Source of the DNA: Actinostola sp. cb2023
Taxonomy: Eukaryota > Cnidaria > Anthozoa > Actiniaria > Actinostolidae
Direction: 5' to 3'
NCBI GenBank assembly: GCA_033675265.1
Contig: JAUJYZ010001455.1
Location: 186,001-250,000 of the forward strand
DNA length: 64,000 nt
Position 1 is the stretch's first letter. Each line of letters begins with the position of its first letter. Made by a program: the position numbers and the translations under genes. The notes below the pieces were generated by a model. The model saw only the letters and a program-made list of their open reading frames with translations, was not told where the DNA came from and did no database searches. Shown one piece after another: positions 32,701-44,543 of this stretch.

Positions 32701-34593
32701 CTGTACATTTCAACAAGTCTGAGGGGGGAAAATAGGAACAGTTTATAAAATGTAGATGATATGAAGATGTTTAGGGAGAAATTCTAAAATTATAAGGGTA
32801 TGTTAATATGATATCTTGTACCTTGCTAATTTACTAAGTCCTATGACCTTCTTTTGAGGTAAGTAACCAATGTGAACCTATAATATTAATGTATACATGT
32901 ATATTATAATTTATATGGTTATATACATGCAGTCTATAATGGTTAAGTTAATATGGACAGAGTTTGTGGCTCAAGCGCATATTATATATTATGGGCTGCA
33001 ACAATTGAAGGGGAAACAGGATATGGCAATTAAGACTACATTGAATGAATGAATGAATAAGATTTATGCACATACAAATATACACTAAAAAGAATGTTTG
33101 TATTCACTACTGGATCTTGCACTAGAAAGTTTCCTTTCATCGCATGAGTTTGCATTTTATAAAATCAACTACATGTACTTACAGTTACAAGGAAAAGTTC
33201 ACTGTTTGCCTCTTTTGTTTCTCCTTCTAAGGTAATTTATGGTAATTTTTCCCAATTCGCTAAGTTCTTTTCCCAAATAATATGAATACTTACCTTTCCA
33301 AAAAAAGGAACCAAATGGTGTTCACAAAGTGAAAAAAATTCTAGGTCTTTGACGACAACAAGTTCGTCATGGTCTTCATCAAAAATTGCACCATTTAGAA
33401 GCTCTGGGGGGAAAATAGTTCACCGTTTTACTGAACCATAGGGCATAACAGTGATAAGTGTGCTGTGTGTCAATAAGCCAGTTCGGAGTTAAGAATAAGG
33501 TTCAGTGCACATGTTATTTTATATTTCACCTTCTTTTGTTAACGTTTGTTATTTTAAAATTATACAATCGGGATAAAATCGCATATACACTGAACTTAAT
33601 ATTCTGAAACTCCGAACTGGCTTAGAATATAAGACTTAACTGTCAGTAGACTTTAATATACAAACACCAAAAGCATGCAATACTTTGCACTATTTGGTAA
33701 GGACTATAAAATAGCACTAATTAAACAAAAGCCAACAGTGGAATTAGCATAATTAATTTAGTAATATTTATGTTACACACTTTTAGTGTTTGTACTCTAG
33801 TTCTCACAATACGTAATTTCAAGTATTGCTTGATTTCATTAGACGTTATTTCCGGTCTCGTGAGGAATTTTCATCAGCTGAATTGCACCTTTTCAATAGA
33901 ATACTCTCTGTTTCAGATAGCACATGGAGGGCAGTGTTTGCCCGTCATTTGAAGCAAATAATGAGATTCAAGGAGTTTTAACAGCTGATTGAAAGCCAGC
34001 AATTAAAAGCTCACTAATGAGTAATGGAAAGTGAAAGTGAAAATGAAAACGCAAGTAAAGGTAAGTTTACATTTAAATCGTAGATTTTCAGTATAAGCTT
34101 ATATTCTATAAACTTACGATACACTATTAATAGTTACAGGCAATATTCACGTACATAATCGTTAAATATTAAAAAAGCTTCAATAAAATAGTAACACATG
34201 TCGATAACTGATAGGATACTTAATTAACTTATATAGCTGAATTACGATTACAAACTGCACATTACTATTAAAGAGTAAGAGCTACACTTTACCATCTAAA
34301 TTTTCCTCGTATCCTTTAGTGAAAAACAACATTGCCTCAGCTGCTCTAGTTGGTGTCTTCAGCAACCCCTGCCGCTTGTAATCTTTGCCTTCAACATTCT
34401 CTAGAATGGTTTCAAAGGCATCTTTAATAGCCGTGCGTCGACGATTATCTGATTTGTTGTCCATCTTTCGTTCAGCAATCACTGGTACATCAGACATATC
34501 GAGACCGATTTCAATGAATGGCTTTGTGACCCCCGATTCTCTGAAATCAGCCATGTTGAACGTAGTTATTCTTATGGAGTCACTATTGAGCAA
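29776..34593 (-). CDS. GCH1: GTP cyclohydrolase I, six exons, complete
   Basis: Converts GTP to dihydroneopterin triphosphate, the first step of tetrahydrobiopterin synthesis, in the cytosol as a homodecamer. Minus-strand exons: 34593-34293, 33403-33294, 32877-32822, 32718-32687, 32006-31922, 29902-29776 (TAG stop). All phases agree and the product is 236 aa. Exon 1 carries the variable N-terminus and the [13 protein letters not shown] helix. Exon 2 has [20 protein letters not shown] and the zinc/active-site block [10 protein letters not shown]. Exon 3 has [19 protein letters not shown]. Exons 4-5 have [10 protein letters not shown] and QERLTKQIA. Exon 6 has [10 protein letters not shown], with the second zinc cysteine, and [12 protein letters not shown]. 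No key residue is missing. A second in-frame ATG at 34554 (MADFRES) could be the real start. Intron 1 holds a small inverted-repeat element, intron 4 a SINE, and intron 5 a minisatellite and a mariner-like MITE. Confidence 0.95.
30057..30313. mobile_element. Mariner-like MITE, about 100-bp arms, TA target
   Basis: CAGTCATTCTCAAAAAGGTT and its inverse, flanked by TA, extend inward through ATGATTCATTATGTATTCAA. Located in GCH1 intron 5. Confidence 0.85.
31005..31919. repeat. About 88-bp intronic minisatellite abutting the GCH1 exon 5 donor
   Basis: About ten copies of ATCCTCATTAAACATTATTA...CAAGTATACTACATGTATG...GTTGTGAACAACAATTACTA. The last copy runs straight into the exon 5 donor (minus strand GCATC|GTAAGTAATTATTG). 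Copies differ by short ATGTGTACAGTGTACATGT duplications. Confidence 0.9.
32055..32537 (+). mobile_element. tRNA-headed SINE with ATT-repeat tail
   Basis: The head 32059-32131 folds like a tRNA: acceptor GTCCGGT pairs with GCTGGAC, with A box TGGCTCAGTTGG and B box GGTTCAAGTCC (32110-32120), giving a polymerase III promoter. The body has GGATATGGACGTCAAACC and GAGGGACATTAAAGAACC, and the tail is (ATT)n at 32517-32536. It lies in GCH1 intron 4, antisense to the gene. Similar bodies are, from memory, common in cnidarian genomes. Confidence 0.8.
33474..33624. mobile_element. Small MITE in GCH1 intron 1
   Basis: TAAGCCAGTTCGGAGTTAAG and the inverse CTCCGAACTGGCTTA, with AAGGTTCAGTG / CACTGAACTT inside. 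Confidence 0.75.
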
Positions 34594-35081
34594 TAAATAT
34601 CAGGAAAAACCATTCCGGTGTGTATTATCAAGGAATTCGAAGAATAAAGGAAGGCGTTCCTTGTGTATCCTTACCAATCTTCTCTCGGTCAATTTTATAA
34701 AGGCAATCCAAGGAACATAAGGTTTTTATGGATTCGGCTGACGAAATATGTACTATAACAGTAACTGTATACATGTACTATTACATCTAGCCAATATCTA
34801 CTAACAATAAATGATACAACAGATCTTATACGGACATTTCTACATTTCTATTTCTATAAATAAAAGTTATTATTATTAGTTATTATTATCTACCCGCATG
34901 TGGGACTTCTTACCAGATAACATCAGACTCCTGGACACTGCTTCCAAGTTCAAATAACCACCTACTGAAGTGGTCTGACGTGTATTTTGTGAACAAGACT
35001 AGCTGACTCTCCAATATAACTAGCATGTTATTTTCGTAGATCACTTTTCTTTTATAAAGTTCACCTGTGAAAGCTACCGAG
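34594..35081. other. 5' flank of GCH1
   Basis: No clear core promoter motif is seen upstream of the candidate ATGs. AT-rich, with TTATTATTATTAGTTATTATTA tracts near 34870. Confidence 0.35.
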
Positions 35082-35239
35082 TGGACTGCAATAACTGGCG
35101 TCCAATTTCAATTGCCATTGTTCTGGACTGACTAGCCTCTCATTCAGGCGAAAATGCTTTTGTATTTCCACATGAACACGAGGCTAGTCAGTCCAGAACA
35201 ATGGCAATTGAAATTGGACGTCATTATTGCATTCGGTCT
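35082..35239. mobile_element. Palindromic MITE (copy 2 of 2)
   Basis: Same arms as 4607-4771 (CAATTGCCATTGTTCTGGAC and inverse) and the same ATTATTGCATTCGGTCTATA outer end. Confidence 0.75.
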
Positions 35240-36125
35240 ATAGTTCGAGTTTTCTATGAGTCACTAGCATACTACATTAGAATTTATACCAACATTTATT
35301 GATTATTCGCTTTGTTTTTGTTCAAAACGCCGGCTTTTTCGCTACTCACTATCTATAGTCGTAATCTATCACGCATTATTGCTGCCGCAGCGAGTGAGCC
35401 TGAAGCGAGCGAGCAAGGCAGCATACTATTCGGTACAAGCTGACAAAAATCTCGACTTGCTTTTAACCACAATGCATCATTTCTAGTTGTCTTTTTGCTG
35501 TCATTTTTTACCACCATGCTTTGCGACATGTTGTTTCTTGAAATACGAGTCATTTGTAGCTTGACGCTAAGAAGTGTAGATCAATGCAAGGTTTTGTCTC
35601 CGTGCTCTTCGTCTTGTTATTGCACTTACTACTTACCAAAGTATGCTAGCAGGGTCCACAAACTCGACTGTGTCGATCGACTGTGTCGATCGAATCCAGC
35701 TTTATTTGAAAGCTGGCGGTAAAGTGATTCGAAAAAGCGATGAAAATTTCCATGTAAACTAACATTCGCATATTCAAATCAACAGCACTTACAAATTGTC
35801 AGTCCTAGACCGGCTATGAGCTTAAAATAGTAACGTCCCAAACACCAAACACTGTTTCCAATTTATAATCTTACATAAAGCCATTCTGAACGGCAGCATG
35901 AACTACCACATTGGTAGACTAGTTATACAGCTAATTCAGCTAATTGTTTTAAAACGCGTAGGCGCATACATTTATAGATTCGTCTGCCATTGTCACCAAA
36001 TACGATAAGCATGCATATCTACCCTTATCATCCTCAGTATTTGTTTCGAATTCAACCAATCAGAATCGAGAATTCTCCCGTATCAAGACACTCTATACAA
36101 TGTCCCTACTGTCCTGCCCTTGCGA
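35240..36125. other. Intergenic, no supported gene
   Basis: A minus-strand open frame from 35553 (MTRISRNNMSQSMVVKNDSK) is protein-like in composition but has no recognised domain and no clear splice partner. AGCGAGTGAGC...GCGAGCGAGC repeats at 35390-35412. Confidence 0.3.
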
Positions 36126-36129
36126 AATT

Positions 36130-36321
36130 GAACTAAGAATTCCTAGGAATTCCTAGGAATTTATTCTTAGGAATTCCCAACGGAATTCCTAGGAACTCCT
36201 AGGAATTAATTCACGGTATTTTGGGACGCGAATTATTGGGAATTCCTAGGAATTCCTAGGAATTCTCAGCTTAGAACATTCTTGAGAATTCTTAAGAAAG
36301 AATTCCTAGGAATTCCCAGCT
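36130..36321. repeat. GGAATTCCTA decamer array
   Basis: Several blocks of CCTAGGAATT / GAATTCTTAG. The array is interrupted by the TTAA element at 36326-37068 and resumes at 37080-37125. Confidence 0.75.
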
Positions 36322-36325
36322 TTAA

Positions 36326-37068
36326 AGTGCCTATGAAATGAAAAAACAGACCCCGTTTTTATTTGCTACTACGAAAGTTTACTATTTGCTTGTTTACATG
36401 GCGTTAATGAAAAGTGAATTGAGCTTCAGGAACATTTTTTATTTCGCGCACGAAGTTGGGCATTTTGGGTTTCAAAGTGCGACAATTCCCGCTCGGTCAA
36501 ACTATAGAAATGTGATGTCATAAGTTGTGCAAATAAAGGCATACACAACTTATGACGTCACCGAGCCATTGTCAAGGGCCCGAGTCTCTTGTCGCACATT
36601 TTGGTTGAAAATGATAATTTTCGAACCGCGAAAAAAAAATGTTCGCACGCTCAAAGTCGATGTTTAAATACAGCAAATGTTCAGAGAAAGACCAAACAAC
36701 AATAATGTTCAATAAAACAAGGATCCACATTTTGTAAGAGATAAATACCGAGAACGGAGGCAATAAGCCATATAAATCCCGAGGGCCGTAGGCCCGAGGG
36801 ATTTATAGGCTTATTGCCGACGTTCGAGGTATTTATCTGACTTAGTTTAAATTTGACAAGGTTTTCGCACGAAGCAATCTGAGTGCTCATTATGAATTCA
36901 CCGGGATGTATCCATATACAACCCAGGGCTGTATATGGATACATCCCGGTGAATTCATAATGAGCAATTCAATTCTATTCTATTGTTCAACCGGTCAATA
37001 CCGGAGATAAAGCCCTATGAATAACAAAGAAAACCGTGTCAAATTAAAACTAACGTTTCATAAGCACT
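36326..37068. mobile_element. TTAA-type element with TTAAAGTGCCTATGAAA ends
   Basis: AAAGTGCCTATGAAATGA at the left and TTTCATAAGCACTTTA at the right, with inner palindromes at 36761-36822 and 36886-36967. It sits inside a GAATTC array. The ends are similar to those of the element at 60786-61243. Confidence 0.65.
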
Positions 37069-37125
37069 TTAGAATATGGTGGAATATTCTTGAGAATTCT
37101 TAGGAATTCTTGAGAATGAATTCCT

Positions 37126-38029
37126 TGGTAACAAGACATATAATCATTTCAGCTAAAACTGATTTCAATTAAAATAAATATGAATTTTTTGGTGTTCACA
37201 AGACTTAGTGAAATAATAATAATAAAATTCCAAAAATAAATATTATTATAAAACACCAACGAACCAGATTCTGCATATTAATCTAATTTTCATGGTAACA
37301 TTCCAATACCAGTAATTAAAATGAATCTTCAAAATAATATTGTAAAATCAATCTTATTTTCAATTATTCCTTTGTCAACTTGATGGTAGGTGTACATTCC
37401 ACTGTTTAATATGACTTAAGATTAAGAATGTGTTTCTGTTTTGATCTATGTCATTGTCAGCTTACTACAATCATTAATTAACTGCATCATTCTTACTTTG
37501 ATTTGCATCTATAATCTACCAAAGTGTTTTCATGGCCAATGTGTATAAATGTTGAGTCTTGTATAACTATAGACCATGCAATTCAACCCTTGTGAATATT
37601 TTGCAGTCATCATGAAACTCTTTGTAGTTAACGTTGACTGTTGTAGTTAAAAGTGTTCAGCTAAAACCACCTGAAAATGAATGGCAAAAATCACAATTCT
37701 GAACCTACTGAATCTTTACATCTTGTCACGTTTGAGTGAATAACAGTTTAACCGTGAAAAACAGCTTTCTTCTATAAATTTCCTACAGAAAAGGAGATAT
37801 TAACATTGGACAAGATTTTACAGCTTACTTTAACAAAACACAGGATGTTTTTACTTACCAGAAAGATGAATAAACGTTGTTTTTTGTCTCAGTTGAAGAA
37901 AAACAAACGAACTTGCCTCGATTTATTCCCGCTCTTTTACCGATAGTCACGTGACCTTATGTGTGTAACTGCTGACCAAAATTAGCACGATCATAAACTG
38001 ACTGGATTGCTGGCAGTCAAAAACATAAT
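37126..38029. other. Intergenic, nothing recognised
   Basis: AT-rich unique-looking DNA without a coding frame, tandem repeat or inverted ends that could be identified. Confidence 0.4.
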
Positions 38030-38190
38030 ACCTAAGAATTCTTAGGAATTCCTAAGAATTCCCAGTCTAAATTTGATCCTAAAATTGAGATTCTCAGGAA
38101 TTCCAAGGTATTCCCAATGTAGGAATTTACTAAAGCTAGGAATTCTTAGGAATTCCTAAGAATTCCCAACATTGAAATTCACACCTTCCA
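38030..38190. repeat. GAATTCTTAG-type array
   Basis: AAGAATTCTTAGGAATTCCT units and the block CATTGAAATTCACACCTTCC, which recurs at 40472 and 40555. Confidence 0.7.
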
Positions 38191-39192
38191 AAGGAAGACC
38201 GCCAACGAACACAGGGAGCCCAACCTTTCTCGGCCATTTTTTGGGTAGGGGTATGCCGCCATGATCCCAAAAACCTTACCCTATCCCAGACCTAAAAACG
38301 GAAATTTTCCGTGCGATATCCCAGACCTAAGCTTGAAAATCAATACCCTATCCCAGACCTAAGCTTGAAAATCAATACCCTATCACAGACTAAAATCGAA
38401 AGTTCGTGACCAATTTGAAGCTAAGAATTTTTATTTTGCCGCTACGATCATTTATAAATATTAGAGATCTTCAAATGTTCGTAAAAATGCAAAAACAATG
38501 ATAAATACTTGGTTTGCTGTAAAAAAAACATACCCTATTTCAGTGCAAATGGGCAAAATATATACCCTGGCAGACCTGAGGCTCGCACATACCCGGATAG
38601 CTTACATAGGGGAGAACGTACTCCCCCCCCCCCCCCCCCCCCCGGGGGTGCCTACACTTGAACGCCACCCTGGCTACGCCACTTGAAGCTACAAGATTAT
38701 AGACAAGTCGTAACAAGTGTGTCAACTTCTTGCAAATATACTGAACTTCTTTTGTGGCAGGGTATTCTATAATCTAGCCACCGAGAAACCTTTTATCTAG
38801 CATTCTAGATTTTTTTTTGGCAGATTGAGCCCATTTTGTAAGTGTAGGAAATGTTTAACTTGTAAAATCTGATTATTTCGTTATAATTTGATCGGACGCA
38901 CGTAGATCAAAACAATGGGTTTAATTCAAAATATATATTTCCTTGACTTTTAACTACTGGCATTCGATTAAATGGCCCAGAAAATTTACAAAAGCTACTG
39001 AAAGGTCTCGATCAGCACAATAGCTTTCTTTCAAAAATTATACCAAAGTCAAATCTATCTTTCGCCGGTATCTAGATCTCACTTTATAGCTTAGTAATCC
39101 TGCCCTGATTACTCATCGTGAAGTGGTCTATTGAACTGCTTTTTTTTCAGTTTCAAAGTTTGGGCTACCTGTGTTCGTTGGCGGTCTTCCTG
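38191..39192. mobile_element. 1.0 kb element with about 33-bp inverted ends
   Basis: GGAAGACCGCCAACGAACAC then AGGGAGCCCAA at the left, mirrored at 39160-39192. It contains the poly-C-bounded element at 38238-38660. Confidence 0.6.
38238..38660. mobile_element. Copy of the G-run/C-run element
   Basis: It shares TACCCTATCCCAGACCTAA iterations and a C run of about 23 followed by GGGGG (38621-38648) with the 14068-14473 element. Its other G/C run is lost or short. Confidence 0.55.
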
Positions 39193-39372
39193 TGTTAAAG
39201 ATGGCGCCCAAAACGTATTCTACTGATTGCAAGAATTTCGGTTTATTTCTTGCTTTTTTCTCAGAACAGAATGTTAATATTTGAAATTTATTGATAGGGC
39301 AATGCCACTTGTCACCACAGATGCGAGAAAACGGCTTCTTTTGCAGTATGAGGACTTTTTTCCTAACCAGTA

Positions 39373-40252
39373 CAGGGGCGTAGCGTGCTTTTTCACCAAT
39401 GTACGCACATAGCGACGAGCGCCGAAGGCGTGAGTTTCTAGGGGGGTGAGGGGGCATGCCCCCCCTGAAAATTTAGAAATCTAGAGCCTTGGAAACACCA
39501 TTTTCTTCGTTTTCCAGCGGACTTTCTCGCTACATAAATACATAGTAAAATGCATTTATCACTCAGTTTCAGTATGGGGGGATTTATGTAAAGGTTATAT
39601 AAAGGATTTATGTAAAGGATGTGTTAAGGATTTATGTAAAGGTTGAGTGAAGGATTTATGTAAAGGTTATAGTAAAGGATTTATGTAAAGGATGTGTTAA
39701 GGATTTATGTAATGGTTGAGTGAAGGATTTATGTATAGGTTGTGTAAAGGATTTTTGTAGTTGTGTAAAGGATTTATGTAAATTAAAGGTTGTGTAAAGG
39801 ATTTTTGTAAAGGTTGTGTAAAGGATTTATGTAAATTAACGGCTTATATACCGCTACCGCTATATATAGCGATATAACAACCCGAGGCGAAGCCAGTTTT
39901 TTGGTATTTATTTTGTTTGAGACTAACTACAATCATCATTATACATGCCTACAATGACTGACTGAAAGGGGAAATTTATTGGGGACACAATCTGACGAGC
40001 GGTGAAGGCGCGAGCTCGTAGGGGGATGCGAAGGCATGCTCCCCGAAAAATTTTGAGGTATAGGGTCTCCAAAATAGCATTTTCCTGCATTCTGTGAGTA
40101 GTTTGCAGCAAGTAATCTGCCGTGAGCTGTTAAGATTTTGTCTTAGATTTCATTTTATTTTAAATATTTTTATGTTTTTTATAATATATATATTTTAAGG
40201 ATTTTAAATTGTACTCACGTGCGTACGTGCGTATATGCACGCTACGCCCCTG
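39373..40252. mobile_element. CAGGGGCGTAGC MITE, copy 2
   Basis: Same inverted ends and interior as copy 1 at 2328-3024, flanked by CAGTACA (7-8 bp). The internal GGATTTATGTAAAGG array (39580-39840) is much longer than in copy 1. Confidence 0.8.
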
Positions 40253-40397
40253 CAGTACATCCCGGCGAAGACCTCTACGAACGTTTTTGATATCCATGAC
40301 CAAATACAGCATAACTACTCGGAGCTAAATCATGACCAAAGGTGTTGAATCAGAGTATATATTTGATATATTGGATATTGCAGTATTTCGTATTTCT

Positions 40398-40443
40398 GTG
40401 GTTTCCGTGGTTTCCGCGGTTTCCGTGGTTTCCGTGGTTTCCG
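40398..40443. repeat. GTGGTTTCC short tandem repeat
   Basis: Five or so GTGGTTTCC units between the CAGGGGCGTAGC element and a GAATTC array. Confidence 0.8.
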
Positions 40444-40459
40444 CTAAATCTAGATGCCG

Positions 40460-40617
40460 AGAATTCCCAACATTGAAATTCACACCTTCCAATTTACTTT
40501 TTGAGACTTGGGAATAGTTGGGAATTCTTTGGAATTCCTGTGAATTTCCAAATTGAAATTCACACCTTCCAAATTTACTTTTGAGACTTGGGAATAGTTG
40601 GGAATTCTCAGGAATTC
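40460..40617. repeat. GAATTC-type array, left of the TTAA element
   Basis: Two near copies of TGAAATTCACACCTTCCAA...TTTGAGACTTGGGAATAGTT, with GGAATTC units. The array resumes at 41188-41225 after the insertion. Confidence 0.65.
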
Positions 40618-40621
40618 TTAA

Positions 40622-41183
40622 AGGGGGACTAGTACGTAAATCGTTCAAAGTTTGATTTAGCTGAAACTTCACTGAAATATTCTCAAAGACCCATACAATC
40701 ACTGGTTAATTTTTTTCTCAAAAATTCCAATGGGAAGTAATGCATTTTTATGAATCTTTAGAGGTGCCAGTGACGTCACTGACTCAACCCAAACTCAGCT
40801 CCATACATTTCTTTGCATTTTGTGATCAAAATATCGGCTGAACGGTTTGTTCAGATAACAGCTCTGCACTGAAGAAAACTAGTCAAATAATCAACCCTAA
40901 GCCACATATAAGGTAAGAAAACTCCTTCACACAAACGTTTAGCTTCATAGAAATAAAATAATTCAAGACATTAAACATGAAGAAATGTATGGAGCGAAGC
41001 CGTGATGATTGTTTGGGTTGAGTCAGTGACGTCACTGGCACCTCTAAAGATTCATAAAAATGTATCACCTTCCATTGGAATTTTTGAGAAAAAAGTTAAC
41101 CAGTGATTGTATGGGTCCTTGAGATTATTTCAGTGAAGTTTCAGCTAAATCAAATTTTGAACGATTTACGTACTAGTCCCCCT
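40622..41183. mobile_element. Complete TTAAAGGGGGACTAG palindromic element
   Basis: AGGGGGACTAGTACGTAAAT and its inverse, with TTAA on both sides, give about 170-bp arms through TTAGCTGAAACTTCACTGAA and CAGTGACGTCACTG. Nonautonomous. A partial copy is at 61248 and diverged relatives are at 18231 and 63619. Confidence 0.85.
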
Positions 41184-41535
41184 TTAAGAATTCCAGTTAA
41201 GAATTCTCAAGAAGTTGGGAATCGATTTCGCAATCAGGACACTATACTGTCCTGATATCATAAATCACGGACAGTTGGTTAAAATGTGGTTCTAAATAAG
41301 AAACCATTTTATTTTTATATTACTTCTGGTCATTTTAAGGGAACTGAAATATGTTTCATTCAAAAGATAAATAAACGTTTTGAACAAAACTGCGAACGAT
41401 TGAACTTTTCCCGCCACTTCTCAAACTCACGGACGCGTGCCGACAATATATGCTAATAAGTTTGTATTTTGAAAAGATCGTCCTCGATGTTTTAGTGAAA
41501 TTCTTTCATTTCGGCGAAAAGAGTGGGATGATAAA

Positions 41536-41675
41536 TAAATAATCGGTCAATTTTGGTTCGATTCCGCGAAATATCAGGACTCGTTAGGTTTTGCCATGAG
41601 TGCCAAAATACGAACCATGGCTCGACCTTAAACTCGCCCTGATATTTCGCCGAATCGAACCAAAATTGTCCGATT
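41536..41675. repeat. Palindrome
   Basis: ATAATCGGTCAATTTTGGTT...TTCCGCGAAATATCAGG is mirrored to 41675. A B-box-like GGTTCGATTCC in the arm is fortuitous. Confidence 0.6.
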
Positions 41676-41956
41676 ATATATAAATACTCCCTTTCGGTCT
41701 AGTCGCGTAGGCTTGAAGTCGATCGCCGACAACGTTGACAACCAGGAGTAATTAGTCCAGAACTGGGCCCAATTTTATCCACGCGCGCGGCATAGAGCAG
41801 AAGAGAAGAGCTGGGCTAGAGAGAGAGACGATAAAAGTGGATCCAGGGAAGTTTGTCTGCGCATGCGTCACCACATCCCGTTTTCGGGATGTGAACATTG
41901 AGCAATAATTGATATCACCCTCAAAGAACACTTGGCGTTTTGTTTTTCATTGGAAC

Positions 41957-42403
41957 AAGACGCTCAATGAGCGTATACTCGGGCTTATGACAAGGACAAT
42001 GTCAGTTGCGTGAGGAGAGACCTGACAATGACTGACAGTTGCGTGACGAGGGAGACTATGTATATATATGTCGAGTTCATTTGATTTGCATTTGACTTTG
42101 AGTTCATTTGACTACCTTTTGACTTTGAGTTCATTTGATTTGCTTTTGATGAGTTCGTGTAAAGGCCCAGTCGAAAACGCTCAACATCTTTTAGAGTGGG
42201 CCCAGACGAATCGGCGTATGCGACCCGTTTGTGGCGCCATGAATATGCAACCTCAAGTGACCTCAAGTACGTTTAAAGATGTACGATATACGTACCTCGA
42301 ACAGTCGGAGATCTTTATCGATACTCATCGATACAAATAATCTCTCGTCACGCAACTGTCATTGTCATATTAAATACCCGACTATACGCTCATTGAGCGT
42401 CTT
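41957..42403. mobile_element. MITE with AAGACGCTCAATGAGCGTAT ends
   Basis: The left end and its inverse at 42378-42403. The arms also share ATGACAGTTGCGTGACGAG. The ends resemble ACTAGACGCTCTACTAGCGT of the element at 49866. Confidence 0.7.
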
Positions 42404-42419
42404 CTTCTGTAACAGATCC

Positions 42420-43150
42420 CTGAAATCTAATGACGTTTTGATTTCGATTGTATTTTTGCCGTTCACTGACCTGTTTTGAGTTCTAAAATTAGGTCGCATC
42501 ATAGATGTATGACTCAGATAAGGATCATGCATCGTACCGAAACTATTCGACCCGTTTGTGGCGAACATGAATATGCAACCTCAAGTGACCTCAAGTCATA
42601 ATAGATGTATGACTCACACAAGGATCACACAACTGTAATCGTACTGAATTTTTCAAACGTGGAATAAAATAAACATCCATCGTGAGTTACTGAAAATAAC
42701 TCGACTGGTTCGATTGTTTGCATGACTTCTCTACATATAATTATATATATATAAGTTACTGAAAATAACTCGACTGGTTCGATTGTTTGCATGACTTCTG
42801 TACACTGATATTGCTTTCTGTCGTAATAGAGATCTCTAAAATCTAAGGACGTTTTGATTTCGATTGTATTTTTGCCGTTCACTGACCTGTTTTGAGCGTG
42901 GAAATTATGTTTTAAATAGCGCTACGCGGCGGTTCTATTTAAAATTAGGTCGCGTAATAGATGTATGATCACACAATGATCACACAACTGTAATCATAAT
43001 GAATTTTTCAAACGTGGAATAAAATAAACATCCATCGTGAGTTACTGAAAATAACTCGACTGGTTCGATTGTTTGCATGACTTCTGTACATATAGCTTTC
43101 TGTCAATATAGATGTTGTTACATCGCTGGTCGTGAGTTCAATTATAAATA
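42420..43150. repeat. Complex local direct duplications
   Basis: GTTTTGATTTCGATTGTATT...CACTGACCTGTTTTGAG occurs at 42434 and 42851. TTACTGAAAATAACTCGACT...GCATGACTTCT occurs at 42687, 42754 and 43041. Flanking ATAGATGTATGA recurs. A further remnant (TAGCTTTCTGTCAATAGATG) is near 44226. Confidence 0.7.
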
Positions 43151-43282
43151 CTCAAGGACATAACTGTACACGTACTATTACAATTAAGCAACAAACATGG
43201 CATAGCGAGGTCATGATAGTTTTTGAGTTCATTTCATTTGCTTTTCAGTCTCGACTGGCCTGACAGTGTTTGCATGACTTCT

Positions 43283-44490
43283 TCTGTACATGTGTTAAGC
43301 ACGTCTTTGGGGGAAAGACGGTAACAAATAAGAACGAGGATCTTGGTTGAAGTTCTTCTTTAATCTCTTCTTTAGCAGTGTTTACATTGAGAGAGCATTG
43401 AGTGTAATCTAGCTCTAAGCGAGAGTGGTGAATTCTACCGTGTCGCAACCTTTATAGACGTTGATTGCATGCTGGGATTGAACAGGAATAATCAGTCAAT
43501 CACAGTGTGCACGTGAGACTAACTCGAACTACTATTGGTTGCTACGCAGTAGAGTCAACTGATTATAACTAGTAAACAGTGAAATAAGGTCTCAATAAAA
43601 AGTATAAGTTATCTAGTTAGATTTGCTTATAAACTAGGATAGATGTATGGAAAAAGTTGTTTCCAGTACAGCTATGTAAAAATACATTGCAAAGTATGTT
43701 TGGTAAAAGGGGATTTTCGGGGGTAAAGTTGAGGAAAGGTGTGAACACGCAGTTCGACCAATATTCAGGATGGGAGGAGTTTTAGTTACTCGTAGGGGCA
43801 ACCAACTCATTGCGTATGCCATAAGCAATGAGCAAGTTGTTTACAGGAAAACGTTGATTGTACTAATCAACAAGATAATTACATACGATGAGCTGTATTG
43901 TTAAATAGGTGTTAGAACATTGGAAAACATATGTTCTCATTAAAGCGGTGGCTTTGGTGTATACCACTAAGTAATCAATGGTTGACCGTAAAGGGTCCGA
44001 TAGCGGATTAAGAGGTCGAGGTTAATATATTCAAAATACACTCAAGTTGAACTATCGTAGTTAACGTTAGTTTTCAAAGGGTACCGATGTTTATTCTAGT
44101 TTATTGGATTCGTACGTGTGAATTAATCCATTGAGTTTCACGTTTTACCATGGGAACTAGCTTTGAAAGAGAGGTACCGAAGGTTTCAAAAAGGCTTCGA
44201 CTTTTGTCTCATAACACATGTACATATAGCTTTCTGTCAATAGATGTGTAGTTAAATTACATCGCTGCATGGTCGTGAGTTTGATTATAACTAGAATCCC
44301 GACCTTTCAATATCTTGAAGATCTCAAACTGCTTTCAAATAATCTAAGATTAAATATCTACTTGAGTCCAGTGTGTCGTTTGTTTAGCGATTAGAGCGGT
44401 TTTCCGCGAATTCAGGGACCGGAGAGTAGCTTGCTCCCTTATCTGCTGAGTTATCTTGAAACTCGATACGATCAAATACTTGGCATTTTG
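43283..44490. other. Intergenic, no supported gene
   Basis: 43283-43920 starts TGTTAAGCACG and ends TTAGAACA, which could suggest a solo LTR, but no target duplication or primer site supports it. No coding frame is recognised. Confidence 0.25.
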
Positions 44491-44498
44491 TGTCCGAC

Positions 44499-44538
<40 letters not shown>
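44499..44538. repeat. (AAT)n microsatellite
   Basis: About 13 AAT units followed by A-rich AAAAAAAGAAAG. Poly-Asn and poly-Leu/Ile frames are by-products. Confidence 0.95.

Positions 44539-44543
<5 letters not shown>

Noticed and set aside
36338..36523. Small membrane protein frame
   Set aside because: It lies within the arms of a TTAA-type element and has no conserved feature.
41536..41675. tRNA gene (GGTTCGATTCC)
   Set aside because: The word is part of a palindrome arm and no tRNA fold surrounds it.
43283..43920. Solo LTR (TG...CA-like edges)
   Set aside because: No target duplication, primer-binding site or partner LTR was found; the edges are arbitrary.
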